Both the position numbers and the translations under genes were made by a program. Below the pieces are notes generated by a model. It worked only from the letters and a program-made list of their open reading frames with translations. It searched no databases and had not been told where the DNA came from. From Fervidibacter canadensis (GTDB lineage Bacteria; Armatimonadota; Fervidibacteria; Fervidibacterales; Fervidibacteraceae): 64,000 nt of DNA. The stretch is taken from contig JBGOEJ010000001.1 in assembly GCA_041446545.1 (NCBI GenBank), positions 186,001-250,000 of the forward strand, given 5' to 3'. Shown one piece after another: positions 14,901 through 22,843 of the stretch (positions are counted from its first letter, which is position 1; the number at the start of each line of letters is the position of its first letter).

Positions 14901-16166
14901 CCTGAGGATCGGTTGATGGTGGCGATTTTTGGGAAGAAAGCGGAAGACATGAAAGATGCCTCCTTGAAAGTGCCTCCGGGAGAGTGGGGGACGGTCATAG
15001 GGACGGTGGTGTTAGCGAGATACAAGTATCGGTGCAGAAAGTGTGGGGAAATCATCAGGCATTATAAGAAGTTGGACAGGAATGAACATGGACGGTGCGG
15101 AGGCAAGTTAGAACAACTGCCAGGGGACGAACTGAAATCAGGGGTCAATATGATGGTGCGGGTCTATGTCGCACAACGACGGAAGATTGCCGTAGGAGAT
15201 AAATTAGCGGGACGACATGGCAACAAAGGGGTGATCGCAAAGATTCTGCCCGAAGCGGATATGCCCTACCTGCCCGACGGCACACCAGTAGACATCGTCC
15301 TCAGTCCTCTCGGTGTCCCTTCCCGCATGAATATCGGTCAACTGTTAGAAACCCACCTTGGATACCTCGCCCACTTTTACCAGACCACCTTTGAAGTCCC
15401 GCCCTTCTCTGGGCTCATCAAAGAAAGAGACATCATAGAGGGACTGAGAGAGGTGGTCAATGAGCAGCAAAAAGAAGCCCTCTTTGCGATGGCGACAGAA
15501 TGGCGGCTCAAAATGCGAAAGCCTCGGTGGGGTGAGCCGGTCAAGGAATATGCCGAAGAATTGGCGAATCTCTTGCTGCACCACCCTCAAGCAGAACGGG
15601 AAAAGTTGCTCGCCCTCCTTAATTTGCCCGAGGACGCCACGAAAGAAAAGGTCGTCGCCACCCTCTTGGAGCGAGCCCAGCGTCGCGTCGGCTTTGACCC
15701 TGAAACGGGCAAGACCATCCTTTACGATGGACGAACGGGAGAGCCCTTTGATCAGCCCGTCACAGTCGGCTGGATGTTCATCATGAAACTGATCCACATG
15801 GTGGAAGACAAAATCCATGCTCGTGCGACTGGTCCTTACTCCCTCGTCACCCAACAACCCCTTGGCGGTAAAGCCCAATTCGGCGGTCAGCGTCTTGGCG
15901 AAATGGAAGTTTGGGCATTGGAAGCCTATGGCGCTGCTTACAACCTCCAAGAAATGCTCACCGTCAAATCCGACGATGTGCACGGAAGAACCCAGATCTT
16001 TGAGGATATCGCCAAAGGAAAGAACATCTTGGAAGCCGGCATCCCAGAGTCCTTCAAGATCCTCGTCAAAGAATTGCAAAGTCTCTGCTTGCAAGTGACG
16101 GTGGAAACTCAAGACGGAGTGCCTGTGGAATTGAAAGACGAGGAAGAACCCAATCAAAATCCATAG
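11910..16166 (+). CDS. rpoB: DNA-directed RNA polymerase beta subunit
   Basis: A 1418-residue beta subunit with all core blocks, among them FIINGTERAVVGQL, DDVDHLKNKRLRSVGELLQ, the rifampicin region SQFLSQHNPLDELEHKRRM, GLIGHLSAYAKV, and KLAGRHGNKGVI. ATG 11910 follows AAGGAGG. Three departures from common forms are visible: a Cys/His insert near residues 88-100 (HC-x2-C-x4-CH), a zinc-ribbon-like segment at residues 1042-1063 (CRKC, H1060, C1063), and a low-complexity 18-residue stretch at about 509-526 encoded by tandem heptamers. Codon use changes from C-rich third positions to purine-rich ones at roughly 13,330 and back at roughly 15,240. The frame is intact throughout. Confidence 0.97.
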   Translation: MAAMTTRPQWAQSTFLRRVQERRQRWQKILPSVDPPHFLEVQRQSYEWFLTEGLRELLRAFSPIEDYTGTLVLEFLDHQLDIPQPHPHCEACRQGACHEHKYFSPDACKERGLTYEASLKAKVRLIDKEAGEVKEWTDVYLGEVPLMTPQCTFIINGTERAVVGQLNRSSGVYFSSHLHELTGREMFTAQIVPRSGNWLEFETVVETRVEVRAKERVVIRVRIGGSKPMPATLLVKAFSALKETRGIPPDLRTFSKTDKGLIGKRLAEPLFDLQTGELLAHENTLITPELYERLKGAQIDKITVLEERLPCGTTGDIVRLFSVPIEVSSPLDLSPAELENQPLWLLEDVLDPKTRRPLVKAPTKVTAEVLERLNTLLKTSLTSLTLYRCDPYISDTLEVDPAHDERTALLTVYRVLRPSEPATLEAAKELVYGLFLDPRRYDLGKVGRYLLNRKLRFSDWLGEEPPIDKVTLTLEDLIGTLRALICYREKVESMDEKMGEPFWGLFKERDTRRGTGDGKGDLGLGTEIPAILRKADWMSLLQDDVDHLKNKRLRSVGELLQSQLRAALLRMERAIKERMATIPKEQLSPNQLLSIKPLQAAIRSFFASGQLSQFLSQHNPLDELEHKRRMTALGPGGITRESAKGMLQLRDVHFSHYGRICPIQTPEGPNIGLIGHLSAYAKVDEYGFLRTPYRVVEKGKVTGQIRWLSPDEEERYYIAPADTEVDETGRIVGERVLVRGPKEGTGEVGYVWVRREEVQLMDASERQCFSVATNLIPFLEHDDANRALMGSNMQRQAVPLIHPEVPYVKTGLEGRAARDSGAVVIAEEDGEVSYVDGKMIEVTTKGGERKRYELRVFRRTNQGTCFHQRPVVEKGQKVKKGEVLADGPATKGGELALGRNLLVAFMVWEGYNYEDAIVISERLVKEDILTSIHIESHEITARDTKLGPEEITRDVPNVAEERLKFLDENGIVVVGAEVKDGDILVGKAVPKAQTELSPEDRLMVAIFGKKAEDMKDASLKVPPGEWGTVIGTVVLARYKYRCRKCGEIIRHYKKLDRNEHGRCGGKLEQLPGDELKSGVNMMVRVYVAQRRKIAVGDKLAGRHGNKGVIAKILPEADMPYLPDGTPVDIVLSPLGVPSRMNIGQLLETHLGYLAHFYQTTFEVPPFSGLIKERDIIEGLREVVNEQQKEALFAMATEWRLKMRKPRWGEPVKEYAEELANLLLHHPQAEREKLLALLNLPEDATKEKVVATLLERAQRRVGFDPETGKTILYDGRTGEPFDQPVTVGWMFIMKLIHMVEDKIHARATGPYSLVTQQPLGGKAQFGGQRLGEMEVWALEAYGAAYNLQEMLTVKSDDVHGRTQIFEDIAKGKNILEAGIPESFKILVKELQSLCLQVTVETQDGVPVELKDEEEPNQNP
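13435..13488 (+). repeat. in-frame heptamer tandem repeat inside rpoB
   Basis: The core GGGAC recurs at 13435, 13449, 13456, 13468, 13475 and 13482, with a degenerate unit at 13442. The structure is seven 7-base units of GGGACNN type plus one 5-base remnant, 54 bases in all, a multiple of three, so the rpoB frame is kept. It encodes a glycine/aspartate/arginine-rich 18-residue stretch in a lineage-specific insert ahead of the DDVDHLKNKR block. Confidence 0.75.
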
Positions 16167-16222
16167 GTAGGCATGAGGACACCTATCCTTTTGAACTTTC
16201 CCTTACTCGGAGGTGAGCAGTG

Positions 16223-19200
16223 ATGGAAACAAAAACTCAACGAACGCCGGCGTATTTTGAAGTCGTTCGGATCGGTCTGGCATCCCCTCAAGACATTCGG
16301 TCGTGGTCTTACGGCGAAGTCAAACGACCAGAAACCATCAACTATCGGACATTCCGACCAGAAAAAGATGGGCTCTTTGATGAGCGAATTTTTGGACCGA
16401 CGAAGGATTATGAGTGTGCGTGTGGGCGTTACAAAAAACGGAAATTCGCAGGCATCGTGTGCGAACGATGTGGGGTGGAAGTGACAAGTTCTCGGGTGCG
16501 ACGGCGACGAATGGGGCATATTGAACTGGTAGCACCTGTCGCCCATACTTGGTTTTTCCGCAATACCCCATCGGTCATCGCTTTGCTTTTGGATATCTCG
16601 CCAAAGTTGGTGGAGCAAGTCGTTTACCTGACCACTTACATCGTCATCCAAGTGGATCCCCGCGCCATCAAAGCCGAGCGGGAAAACATGCAAAAAGCGA
16701 TAGAAATGGAAAAAGCCGAGATAGAGAAACACACTCGAGACACGATCAGTAAGTTGCGTCGGGAACAGGAGGCTTTGCGGGAGCAAGCAAGAAAAGGGGT
16801 CATCCCTGTTGATGAAGCCGAAGACCAAGTCCGAGCGCTGGAAAAGGAAATCCAAACCGTCCAGCAACATGGGGAAGAGCAAAAGCAGCAGTTGGAGAAA
16901 GCCTTTGACCTGTTGCAAAACTTGCAACCAAAGCAAGCCCTTCAACCAGAAGAGTTTCTCTCCTTAAAGCAACTTTTGGAAACGCTCCAGCGGAAACTGC
17001 ATCGTCCCTTTGACCACTTGTTTAAAATCGGAACGGGAGCGGAAGCGTTGCGAGAGTTGCTGGAGGAGTTGGATTTGGAGCGGACGGCAAGGGAATTGAG
17101 ACGGGCAGTGGCGGAAACGACAGGCGCCAAACGAGCCCGATTGATCAAACGGCTGGAAATTGTCGAGGCGTTCCGCAAATCACGCAACCGCCCTGAATGG
17201 ATGATTTTGGAAGTCTTACCCGTCTTGCCTCCAGACCTTCGCCCGATGGTGCAACTGGAAGGGGGGAGGTTTGCGACCAGCGATTTAAATGACCTGTATC
17301 GGCGGGTCATCAATCGCAACAATCGGCTGAAGAAAATGCGGGAAGTGCGGGCTCCCGAAAGTATCATCAATCACGAGAAGCGGTTGTTGCAGGAGGCTGT
17401 GGACGCGCTGTTGGATAACTCGCGAAAACCCCATCCAGTGTTAGGACCGACGGGACGACCCTTGAAGAGCCTATCGGATATGCTGCGGGGAAAGGAAGGG
17501 CGCTTTCGGCGGAACTTGTTAGGGAAGCGGGTGGATTACTCAGGGCGGTCGGTTATCGTTGTCGGTCCGCACCTGAAACTTTATCAGTGCGGGTTGCCAA
17601 GGGTGATGGCGAAAGAGTTATTCCGCCCCTTCCTAATGCATTGGTTGGAGCGGAATTCCGACCAAACGGGGATTTACACCTTGCGCAGTGCCCGCCGGCT
17701 CTTAGAAGAAGACGACCACCCCCTCATCCACGAGGCATTGGAGGCGGTCGTGAAGGAGCAATGCGTGTTACTCAATCGCGCCCCGACTTTACATCGGCTG
17801 GGCATTCAAGCCTTTGAGCCAGTATTGGTGGACGGAAAAGCCATCCAAATTCACCCCTTGGTTTGCCCACCCTACAACGCCGACTTTGACGGAGACCAAA
17901 TGGCAGTGCATGTGCCCTTATCGGTCGCCGCACAGGCGGAGGCACGGCTATTGATGTTGTCGTCCAATAACATCTTCTCTCCCGCCAACGGACAACCCTT
18001 GATGGCGCCAGGGTATGACATCGCATTGGGTTGCTACTATTTGACGCTGTGGCAAGAATGGGAGGAAGAAAAGCACATCGCTTACGACCCCCATCGGAAA
18101 ACTTTCACGACGCCAGTAGAGGTTTTGCTGTATGTCCGAAAAGGCTTGCTGAAGATGAACGAGGAAGTGATGGTCGGTGGCGAGAGGGGTCTTGTCTATC
18201 GCCATTTGCTGCACTACTTAGGACGAAGGGGACGAGCCTTTGCTTCCCCTGAGACGGTGTTGAGATTGCTGGAGACAAAGCAACTGCACTGGCAGGTGGA
18301 TATTTTAGTGCGAATGGGAAGAAAAGGGCTCGGGGCAAAAGGAGAAGAGTGGGTCTTGACGACCCCAGGGCGATTGCTGTTCAATCAATTGCTGCCAGAA
18401 GACTTCGGGTATATCAACGAACCCGTGACGAAAAGCAAGTTACGGGATATCGTCATTCAACTCTATGAGCGATACGGAAACGCTCGGTTGGTGCAATTCT
18501 TGGACGAGGTGAAGGAGTTAGGGTTCAAGGTGGCGACGCTGTCGGGGATCACTTTGTCCATTGCTGACTTGCGGGTGGAAACGGAAAAAGAGGCACTGGT
18601 GGCGCAGGCAGAGGAGAAAGTGCGGCAAATAGAGGAAGCGTATGGGATGGGGTTGATGAGTGACTTTGAGCGGGAAGAGCAAATCTATCGCACATGGATG
18701 GAAGTGGTGGAGAAAGTGACGGAGCAAGTGATGCGTAACATCGGAACCTTCAACCCCTTAGCCATGATGGCAGAGAGTGGGGCGCGAGGGCGCAAAGAGC
18801 AAATCGTTCAGTTGGCAGGGCTGCGGGGATTGATGACGACGGCGGTAGGGACAATCATCAGCGACTTGCCCGTCAAGAGCAACTTCCGGGATGGACTGAG
18901 TTTGTTGGAATACTTCGTGTGCACCTTCTCGGCAAGGAGGACCTTAGCAGATACAGCCCTGAGGACATCCGACGCGGGGTATCTGACGCGGCGGTTGGTG
19001 GATGTCGCCCAAGATGTGGTCATCAAGGCGATAGACTGCGGGACAACAGAAGGGATAGAAGTAACGGCAATAGAAGAGGCACAAAGGTTGGACGAAGAGC
19101 GGCAGCAAGTGGTGACCTTGGTGCCCCTCTCGGAGCGGATTTTCGGACGCATCGCCGCTGAAGATGTCGTTCATCCAAAGACGAAAAAGGTGCTGGTGAA

Positions 19201-20584
19201 AGTCGGAGAGATGATCACCCGTCAAAAAGCGAAGGAAGTAGAAGAGGCAGGGGTGAAAGTCGTCAAAGTTCGCTCGCCGTTGACTTGTGAATTGCCTCAT
19301 GGCATTTGTGCCATGTGCTACGGGATGGACTTGTCAACGGGACGATTGGTGGAATTGGGCGAAGCCGTCGGCATCATTGCTGCCCAGTCCATCGGCGAAC
19401 CAGGGACGCAATTCACCCTGCGCACCTTCCACACCGTTATCGGGCAAAGCCTTGTGGAAATCCGCCAATTCAAAGGGCACCGAGAACGCGCCTTGCGAGA
19501 AATTATCCGCCATTCCCGTGCCACCGGTGGCGAAATGAGCCTGAAAGAGATGATGGACGAAATCAAGAGAGCGTCACGAGGGGCGGAAGAAGAGCAAAAA
19601 GAGCAACGGATGAAATGGTGGACGCGCTTGCATGTCCCTCGTCGGCGCGGGCTTTTGCGGGTGGAAGAACTCTTTGATGCCCGTAAACCCCTCGGTCAAG
19701 CCATCGTCGCCGAATACGACGGGGTAGTTGTCGGCATCTCCAAGCATGGCATCTGGCGGGTGTATGTTGACTCGCTCATTCCCGAAAGCGATTGGCAGCG
19801 ACATCTGAATGAACCCCTTGCTCAAGAGGTCAAGGTCAACGGGACAGTCCTCATTCCCAAAGACACGCCCCTCAGCGAAGTGGTGATAGAGCGACTCAAA
19901 GCGGCAGGGGTGAAAGAGGTCGTCATCCGCAAAGGCTATGTCGTTCCCTTCAACGCCGATTTCAAGGTGAAAGTGGGCAGCAAGGTGAAAGCAGGAGACC
20001 CCTTGACAGAAGGCGCCATCAACCCCCACACCCTCCTGAATCTGAGGGGCATTAGAGCCGTCCAAGATTACCTGTTGAGGGAAATCCAAAGCGTCTATCG
20101 CTCTCACGGGCTGGACATTCACGATAAGCATGTGGAGATTATCATCCGTCAAATGCTCCGCAAGCGACGCATCATTGACCCAGGTGACACCGACTTTTTG
20201 CCAGGGCAATTGGTTGACCGAGCCGTCTTTGAACTGGAGAACCGGCGGGTGATGGCAGCGGGAGGAAAACCAGCGACTGCAGAGTGGGTGTTGATGGGTA
20301 TCATGCGAGCGGCAGAAACGACGGATAGTTGGCTTTCGGCAGCGTCCTTCCAACGAACGACTCAAGCCCTCACCGATGCCGCTATCCGAGGGAAAGCCGA
20401 TTACCTCATCGGTCTGAAAGAAAATATCATTATCGGTCGCCTCATCCCTGCTGGAACGGGCTTTGTCCGACCCGGTTCAGTGGAAGTAACGCGGGGTGAA
20501 GGGGAAGCACTGCCTCACATCGGTGAACCAGAAGAAGCGCCCAAAAAGCCCCGTAAAGGTCGCCGCCCGAAAAAGGAAAAGTGA
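16223..20584 (+). CDS. rpoC: DNA-directed RNA polymerase beta-prime subunit
   Basis: A 1453-residue beta-prime subunit. The N-terminal zinc finger CACGRYK...CERCGVEV, the active-site loop NADFDGDQMAVH, the bridge/trigger region SGARG and GLRGLM, and the second zinc site CELPHGICAMCYGMD are all visible. Residues about 143-240 form a long charged coiled-coil-like insertion (EMEKAEIEKHTRD and following) not found in the shortest homologues. ATG 16223 is chosen over GTG 16220 because GGAGGTGAG lies five bases before it. Codon use in about 17,250-19,260 is more purine-rich than at either end. Confidence 0.97.
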   Translation: METKTQRTPAYFEVVRIGLASPQDIRSWSYGEVKRPETINYRTFRPEKDGLFDERIFGPTKDYECACGRYKKRKFAGIVCERCGVEVTSSRVRRRRMGHIELVAPVAHTWFFRNTPSVIALLLDISPKLVEQVVYLTTYIVIQVDPRAIKAERENMQKAIEMEKAEIEKHTRDTISKLRREQEALREQARKGVIPVDEAEDQVRALEKEIQTVQQHGEEQKQQLEKAFDLLQNLQPKQALQPEEFLSLKQLLETLQRKLHRPFDHLFKIGTGAEALRELLEELDLERTARELRRAVAETTGAKRARLIKRLEIVEAFRKSRNRPEWMILEVLPVLPPDLRPMVQLEGGRFATSDLNDLYRRVINRNNRLKKMREVRAPESIINHEKRLLQEAVDALLDNSRKPHPVLGPTGRPLKSLSDMLRGKEGRFRRNLLGKRVDYSGRSVIVVGPHLKLYQCGLPRVMAKELFRPFLMHWLERNSDQTGIYTLRSARRLLEEDDHPLIHEALEAVVKEQCVLLNRAPTLHRLGIQAFEPVLVDGKAIQIHPLVCPPYNADFDGDQMAVHVPLSVAAQAEARLLMLSSNNIFSPANGQPLMAPGYDIALGCYYLTLWQEWEEEKHIAYDPHRKTFTTPVEVLLYVRKGLLKMNEEVMVGGERGLVYRHLLHYLGRRGRAFASPETVLRLLETKQLHWQVDILVRMGRKGLGAKGEEWVLTTPGRLLFNQLLPEDFGYINEPVTKSKLRDIVIQLYERYGNARLVQFLDEVKELGFKVATLSGITLSIADLRVETEKEALVAQAEEKVRQIEEAYGMGLMSDFEREEQIYRTWMEVVEKVTEQVMRNIGTFNPLAMMAESGARGRKEQIVQLAGLRGLMTTAVGTIISDLPVKSNFRDGLSLLEYFVCTFSARRTLADTALRTSDAGYLTRRLVDVAQDVVIKAIDCGTTEGIEVTAIEEAQRLDEERQQVVTLVPLSERIFGRIAAEDVVHPKTKKVLVKVGEMITRQKAKEVEEAGVKVVKVRSPLTCELPHGICAMCYGMDLSTGRLVELGEAVGIIAAQSIGEPGTQFTLRTFHTVIGQSLVEIRQFKGHRERALREIIRHSRATGGEMSLKEMMDEIKRASRGAEEEQKEQRMKWWTRLHVPRRRGLLRVEELFDARKPLGQAIVAEYDGVVVGISKHGIWRVYVDSLIPESDWQRHLNEPLAQEVKVNGTVLIPKDTPLSEVVIERLKAAGVKEVVIRKGYVVPFNADFKVKVGSKVKAGDPLTEGAINPHTLLNLRGIRAVQDYLLREIQSVYRSHGLDIHDKHVEIIIRQMLRKRRIIDPGDTDFLPGQLVDRAVFELENRRVMAAGGKPATAEWVLMGIMRAAETTDSWLSAASFQRTTQALTDAAIRGKADYLIGLKENIIIGRLIPAGTGFVRPGSVEVTRGEGEALPHIGEPEEAPKKPRKGRRPKKEK

Positions 20585-20686
20585 CCCGTTGACAAAGACA
20601 CAACCGCGCCCGTCAACAAAGGACGCAAGTAAGGGCGTAAGCGCAACTCATCAGACCCGATGACCGCAGGAGGGACAGCAAAGAGG

Positions 20687-22696
20687 ATGAACAACGAAAG
20701 GGCAACGGCGATCAAAGAGACCGAAGAGGGTCTTGTCCCATCCGACTACCAAGCGGAGCACATTCAAGTCCTCAAAGGCTTGGAGGGTGTCCGCAAACGC
20801 CCGGCGATGTATATCGGAGACACGGGCGTTCGCGGCTTGCATCATTTGCTGGAGGAAGTCGTGGACAACGCCGTTGATGAAGCGTTGGCAGGTTATTGCC
20901 GCCGCATTGAGGTCACCTTGCATCAGGATGGCTCCGTCAGTGTCGCTGACGACGGACGGGGCATCCCTGTGGACATCCATCCCGAAGAGGGACGCCCTGC
21001 CGTAGAAGTCGTCATGACGATGTTGCATGCGGGCGGGAAGTTCCAGACGGGTGCCTACAAGGTTTCGGGTGGGTTGCATGGTGTCGGCATTAGCGTCGTC
21101 AACGCCTTATCCGAATGGTTGGAGGTGCGGGTGAAACGCGACGGCAAAGTTTGGTATCAGCGCTACGAACGGGGCGAACCTGTCACGCCCTTGAAAGCCA
21201 TCGGCAAAGCCGCCAAAACGGGCACGACGGTCACTTTCAAACCCGACCCTGAAATCTTTGAGACGACAGAATGGGATGCCGACCGCATCAAGCAGCGCCT
21301 TCACGAATTGGCGTTCCTCAACCCACAAGTCCGTTTCATCTTCCGCGATGAGCGCACGGGCGAGGAGTTGGAGTTCCACGAAAAAGGTGGGCTATCGGCA
21401 TATGTGCAATACCTGAACCGAAACCGTGAGGTTTTGCACCGACCGATCACCATTAGCGGCACCCGCAGGGTGGAGCAGGATGGCAAATTGGTGGATGAAA
21501 TTAGCGTGGAAGTCGCCCTGCAATATCACGAGGGCTACCAAGAGCAAATCCTCAGTTTCGCCAACGATGTTCGGACAGTGGATGGTGGGACGCACGAAAG
21601 CGGCTTCAAAAACGCCCTCACCCGTGCCATCAACGCTTACGCCCGAAAAGTCGGGTTGCTGAAGGAAAAGGATGGTAACCTGACGGGTGACGATGTTCGG
21701 GAAGGCTTAACGGCGGTCATCTCTGTCAAACTGATGCGCCCGCAATTTGAGGGGCAAACCAAGCACAAACTGGGCAACAGCGAAGTGGAAGGGATTGTCT
21801 TCAGCATCGTCCACGAAGAGTTGACGGCGTTCTTTGAGCGGAATGGCTCCATCGCCCGCCGTATCGCCCAAAAGGCTATCCGCGCTGCCCAAGCGAGAGA
21901 AGCCGCCAAGCGCGCCGCCGAACTCGTCCGCCGCAAAACTGCCTTAGACGATGCCCGCCTTCCCGGCAAACTTGCCGATTGCACCGAAAAAGACCCGTCT
22001 TTGTGCGAGCTGTTTTTGGTGGAAGGCGAAAGTGCGGGCGGAACCGCCAAACAAGGACGCGACCGACGCACCCAAGCCATTTTGCCCTTGCGCGGGAAAG
22101 TCCTCAATGTGGAAAAGCATCGGCTGGACAAAGTCCTGAGCAACGAAGAAATCCGCGCCATCGTCACGGCATTAGGCACAGGCATTTGGGTGGAAGACGG
22201 CAAGCACCGCCGACGAGGCGAAAATGCGGACACGGGCTTTGACCTGAACAAGCGTCGCTATGACCGCATCATCATCATGACCGATGCCGATGTGGATGGT
22301 AGCCACATCCGCACCCTGCTTTTGACTTTTCTCTTTCGCTACCTTCGCCCCCTCGTGGAGCACGGGCATGTCTACATCGCTAAGCCGCCCCTCTACTTGA
22401 TTCGCAAAGGGCGAGAAGTCCACTACGCTTTCACCGACGAAGAGCGGGACGAACTGGTGCGGAAATTAGGGCGGGGCGTCGTCGTCCAACGCTTCAAAGG
22501 GCTGGGTGAAATGAACCCCGACCAACTCGCTGAGACGACGATGGATCCCCAAAAGCGGGTTTTGGTCAAAGTCAACTTGGAAGATGCCCGCAAAGCCGAT
22601 GAACTCTTCACCATCTTGATGGGCGAGCAAGTGGAACCGCGCCGACGGTTCTTGGAGCAACACGCCAAAGAAGTCGCCGACGAACTGGACATTTGA
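20687..22696 (+). CDS. gyrB: DNA gyrase subunit B
   Basis: A 669-residue type II topoisomerase ATPase subunit. GHKL ATPase motifs are DNAVDEALAG, DDGRGIPVDIHPEEGRP and SGGLHGVGISVVNALS; the Toprim motifs are VEGESAGGTAKQGRDR and IIMTDADVDGSHIRTLLLTF; the C-terminus has QRFKGLGEMNPDQLAETTM. The length is that of ordinary GyrB without inserts. The frame opens at ATG 20660, but no ribosome binding site precedes it; ATG 20687 has GGAGGG about 12 bases upstream, so the start is uncertain by nine codons. ParE is possible in principle; the sequence looks like GyrB. Confidence 0.93.
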   Translation: MNNERATAIKETEEGLVPSDYQAEHIQVLKGLEGVRKRPAMYIGDTGVRGLHHLLEEVVDNAVDEALAGYCRRIEVTLHQDGSVSVADDGRGIPVDIHPEEGRPAVEVVMTMLHAGGKFQTGAYKVSGGLHGVGISVVNALSEWLEVRVKRDGKVWYQRYERGEPVTPLKAIGKAAKTGTTVTFKPDPEIFETTEWDADRIKQRLHELAFLNPQVRFIFRDERTGEELEFHEKGGLSAYVQYLNRNREVLHRPITISGTRRVEQDGKLVDEISVEVALQYHEGYQEQILSFANDVRTVDGGTHESGFKNALTRAINAYARKVGLLKEKDGNLTGDDVREGLTAVISVKLMRPQFEGQTKHKLGNSEVEGIVFSIVHEELTAFFERNGSIARRIAQKAIRAAQAREAAKRAAELVRRKTALDDARLPGKLADCTEKDPSLCELFLVEGESAGGTAKQGRDRRTQAILPLRGKVLNVEKHRLDKVLSNEEIRAIVTALGTGIWVEDGKHRRRGENADTGFDLNKRRYDRIIIMTDADVDGSHIRTLLLTFLFRYLRPLVEHGHVYIAKPPLYLIRKGREVHYAFTDEERDELVRKLGRGVVVQRFKGLGEMNPDQLAETTMDPQKRVLVKVNLEDARKADELFTILMGEQVEPRRRFLEQHAKEVADELDI

Positions 22697-22702
22697 ACGG
22701 CA

Positions 22703-22730
22703 GCGAGTAGCCAATGGCGATTGGCGAATG
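22703..22730 (+). repeat. four degenerate heptamers after gyrB
   Basis: Four consecutive 7-base units of GCGARTR type start six bases after the gyrB stop: GCGAGTA, GCCAATG, GCGATTG and GCGAATG. The same unit type recurs at 60795-60815 and, in altered form, at the start of fliI. Confidence 0.6.
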
Positions 22731-22734
22731 GTAG

Positions 22735-22756
22735 GGGGCAAACGGCCATTTGCCCC
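22735..22756 (+). other. hairpin between convergent gyrB and the minus-strand operon
   Basis: GGGGCAAA (22735-22742) and TTTGCCCC (22749-22756) form an 8-base-pair stem with a six-base loop. It lies between two convergent transcription units, where a terminator is expected, but there is no T-run on the plus strand, so an intrinsic terminator cannot be claimed. Confidence 0.45.
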
Positions 22757-22763
22757 AAAAACT

Positions 22764-22781
22764 TTGGCTATTAGCCACGAC
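22764..22781 (+). repeat. dispersed intergenic repeat, copy C (partial)
   Basis: These 18 bases, TTGGCTATTAGCCACGAC, are identical to 3460-3477 and closely similar to 52580-52597. The segment contains a small TGGCT-ATT-AGCCA hairpin. Confidence 0.55.
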
Positions 22782-22843
22782 AGTCAAGCAGCGTGATAGG
22801 AAAGGCGTGACGGCAGGAGAAGACCCTCTTCCATGCCCCACCA

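Noticed and set aside
22703..22781. Repeats after gyrB as a CRISPR array
   Set aside because: Units are 7 bases without spacers of regular size and no cas genes are present.
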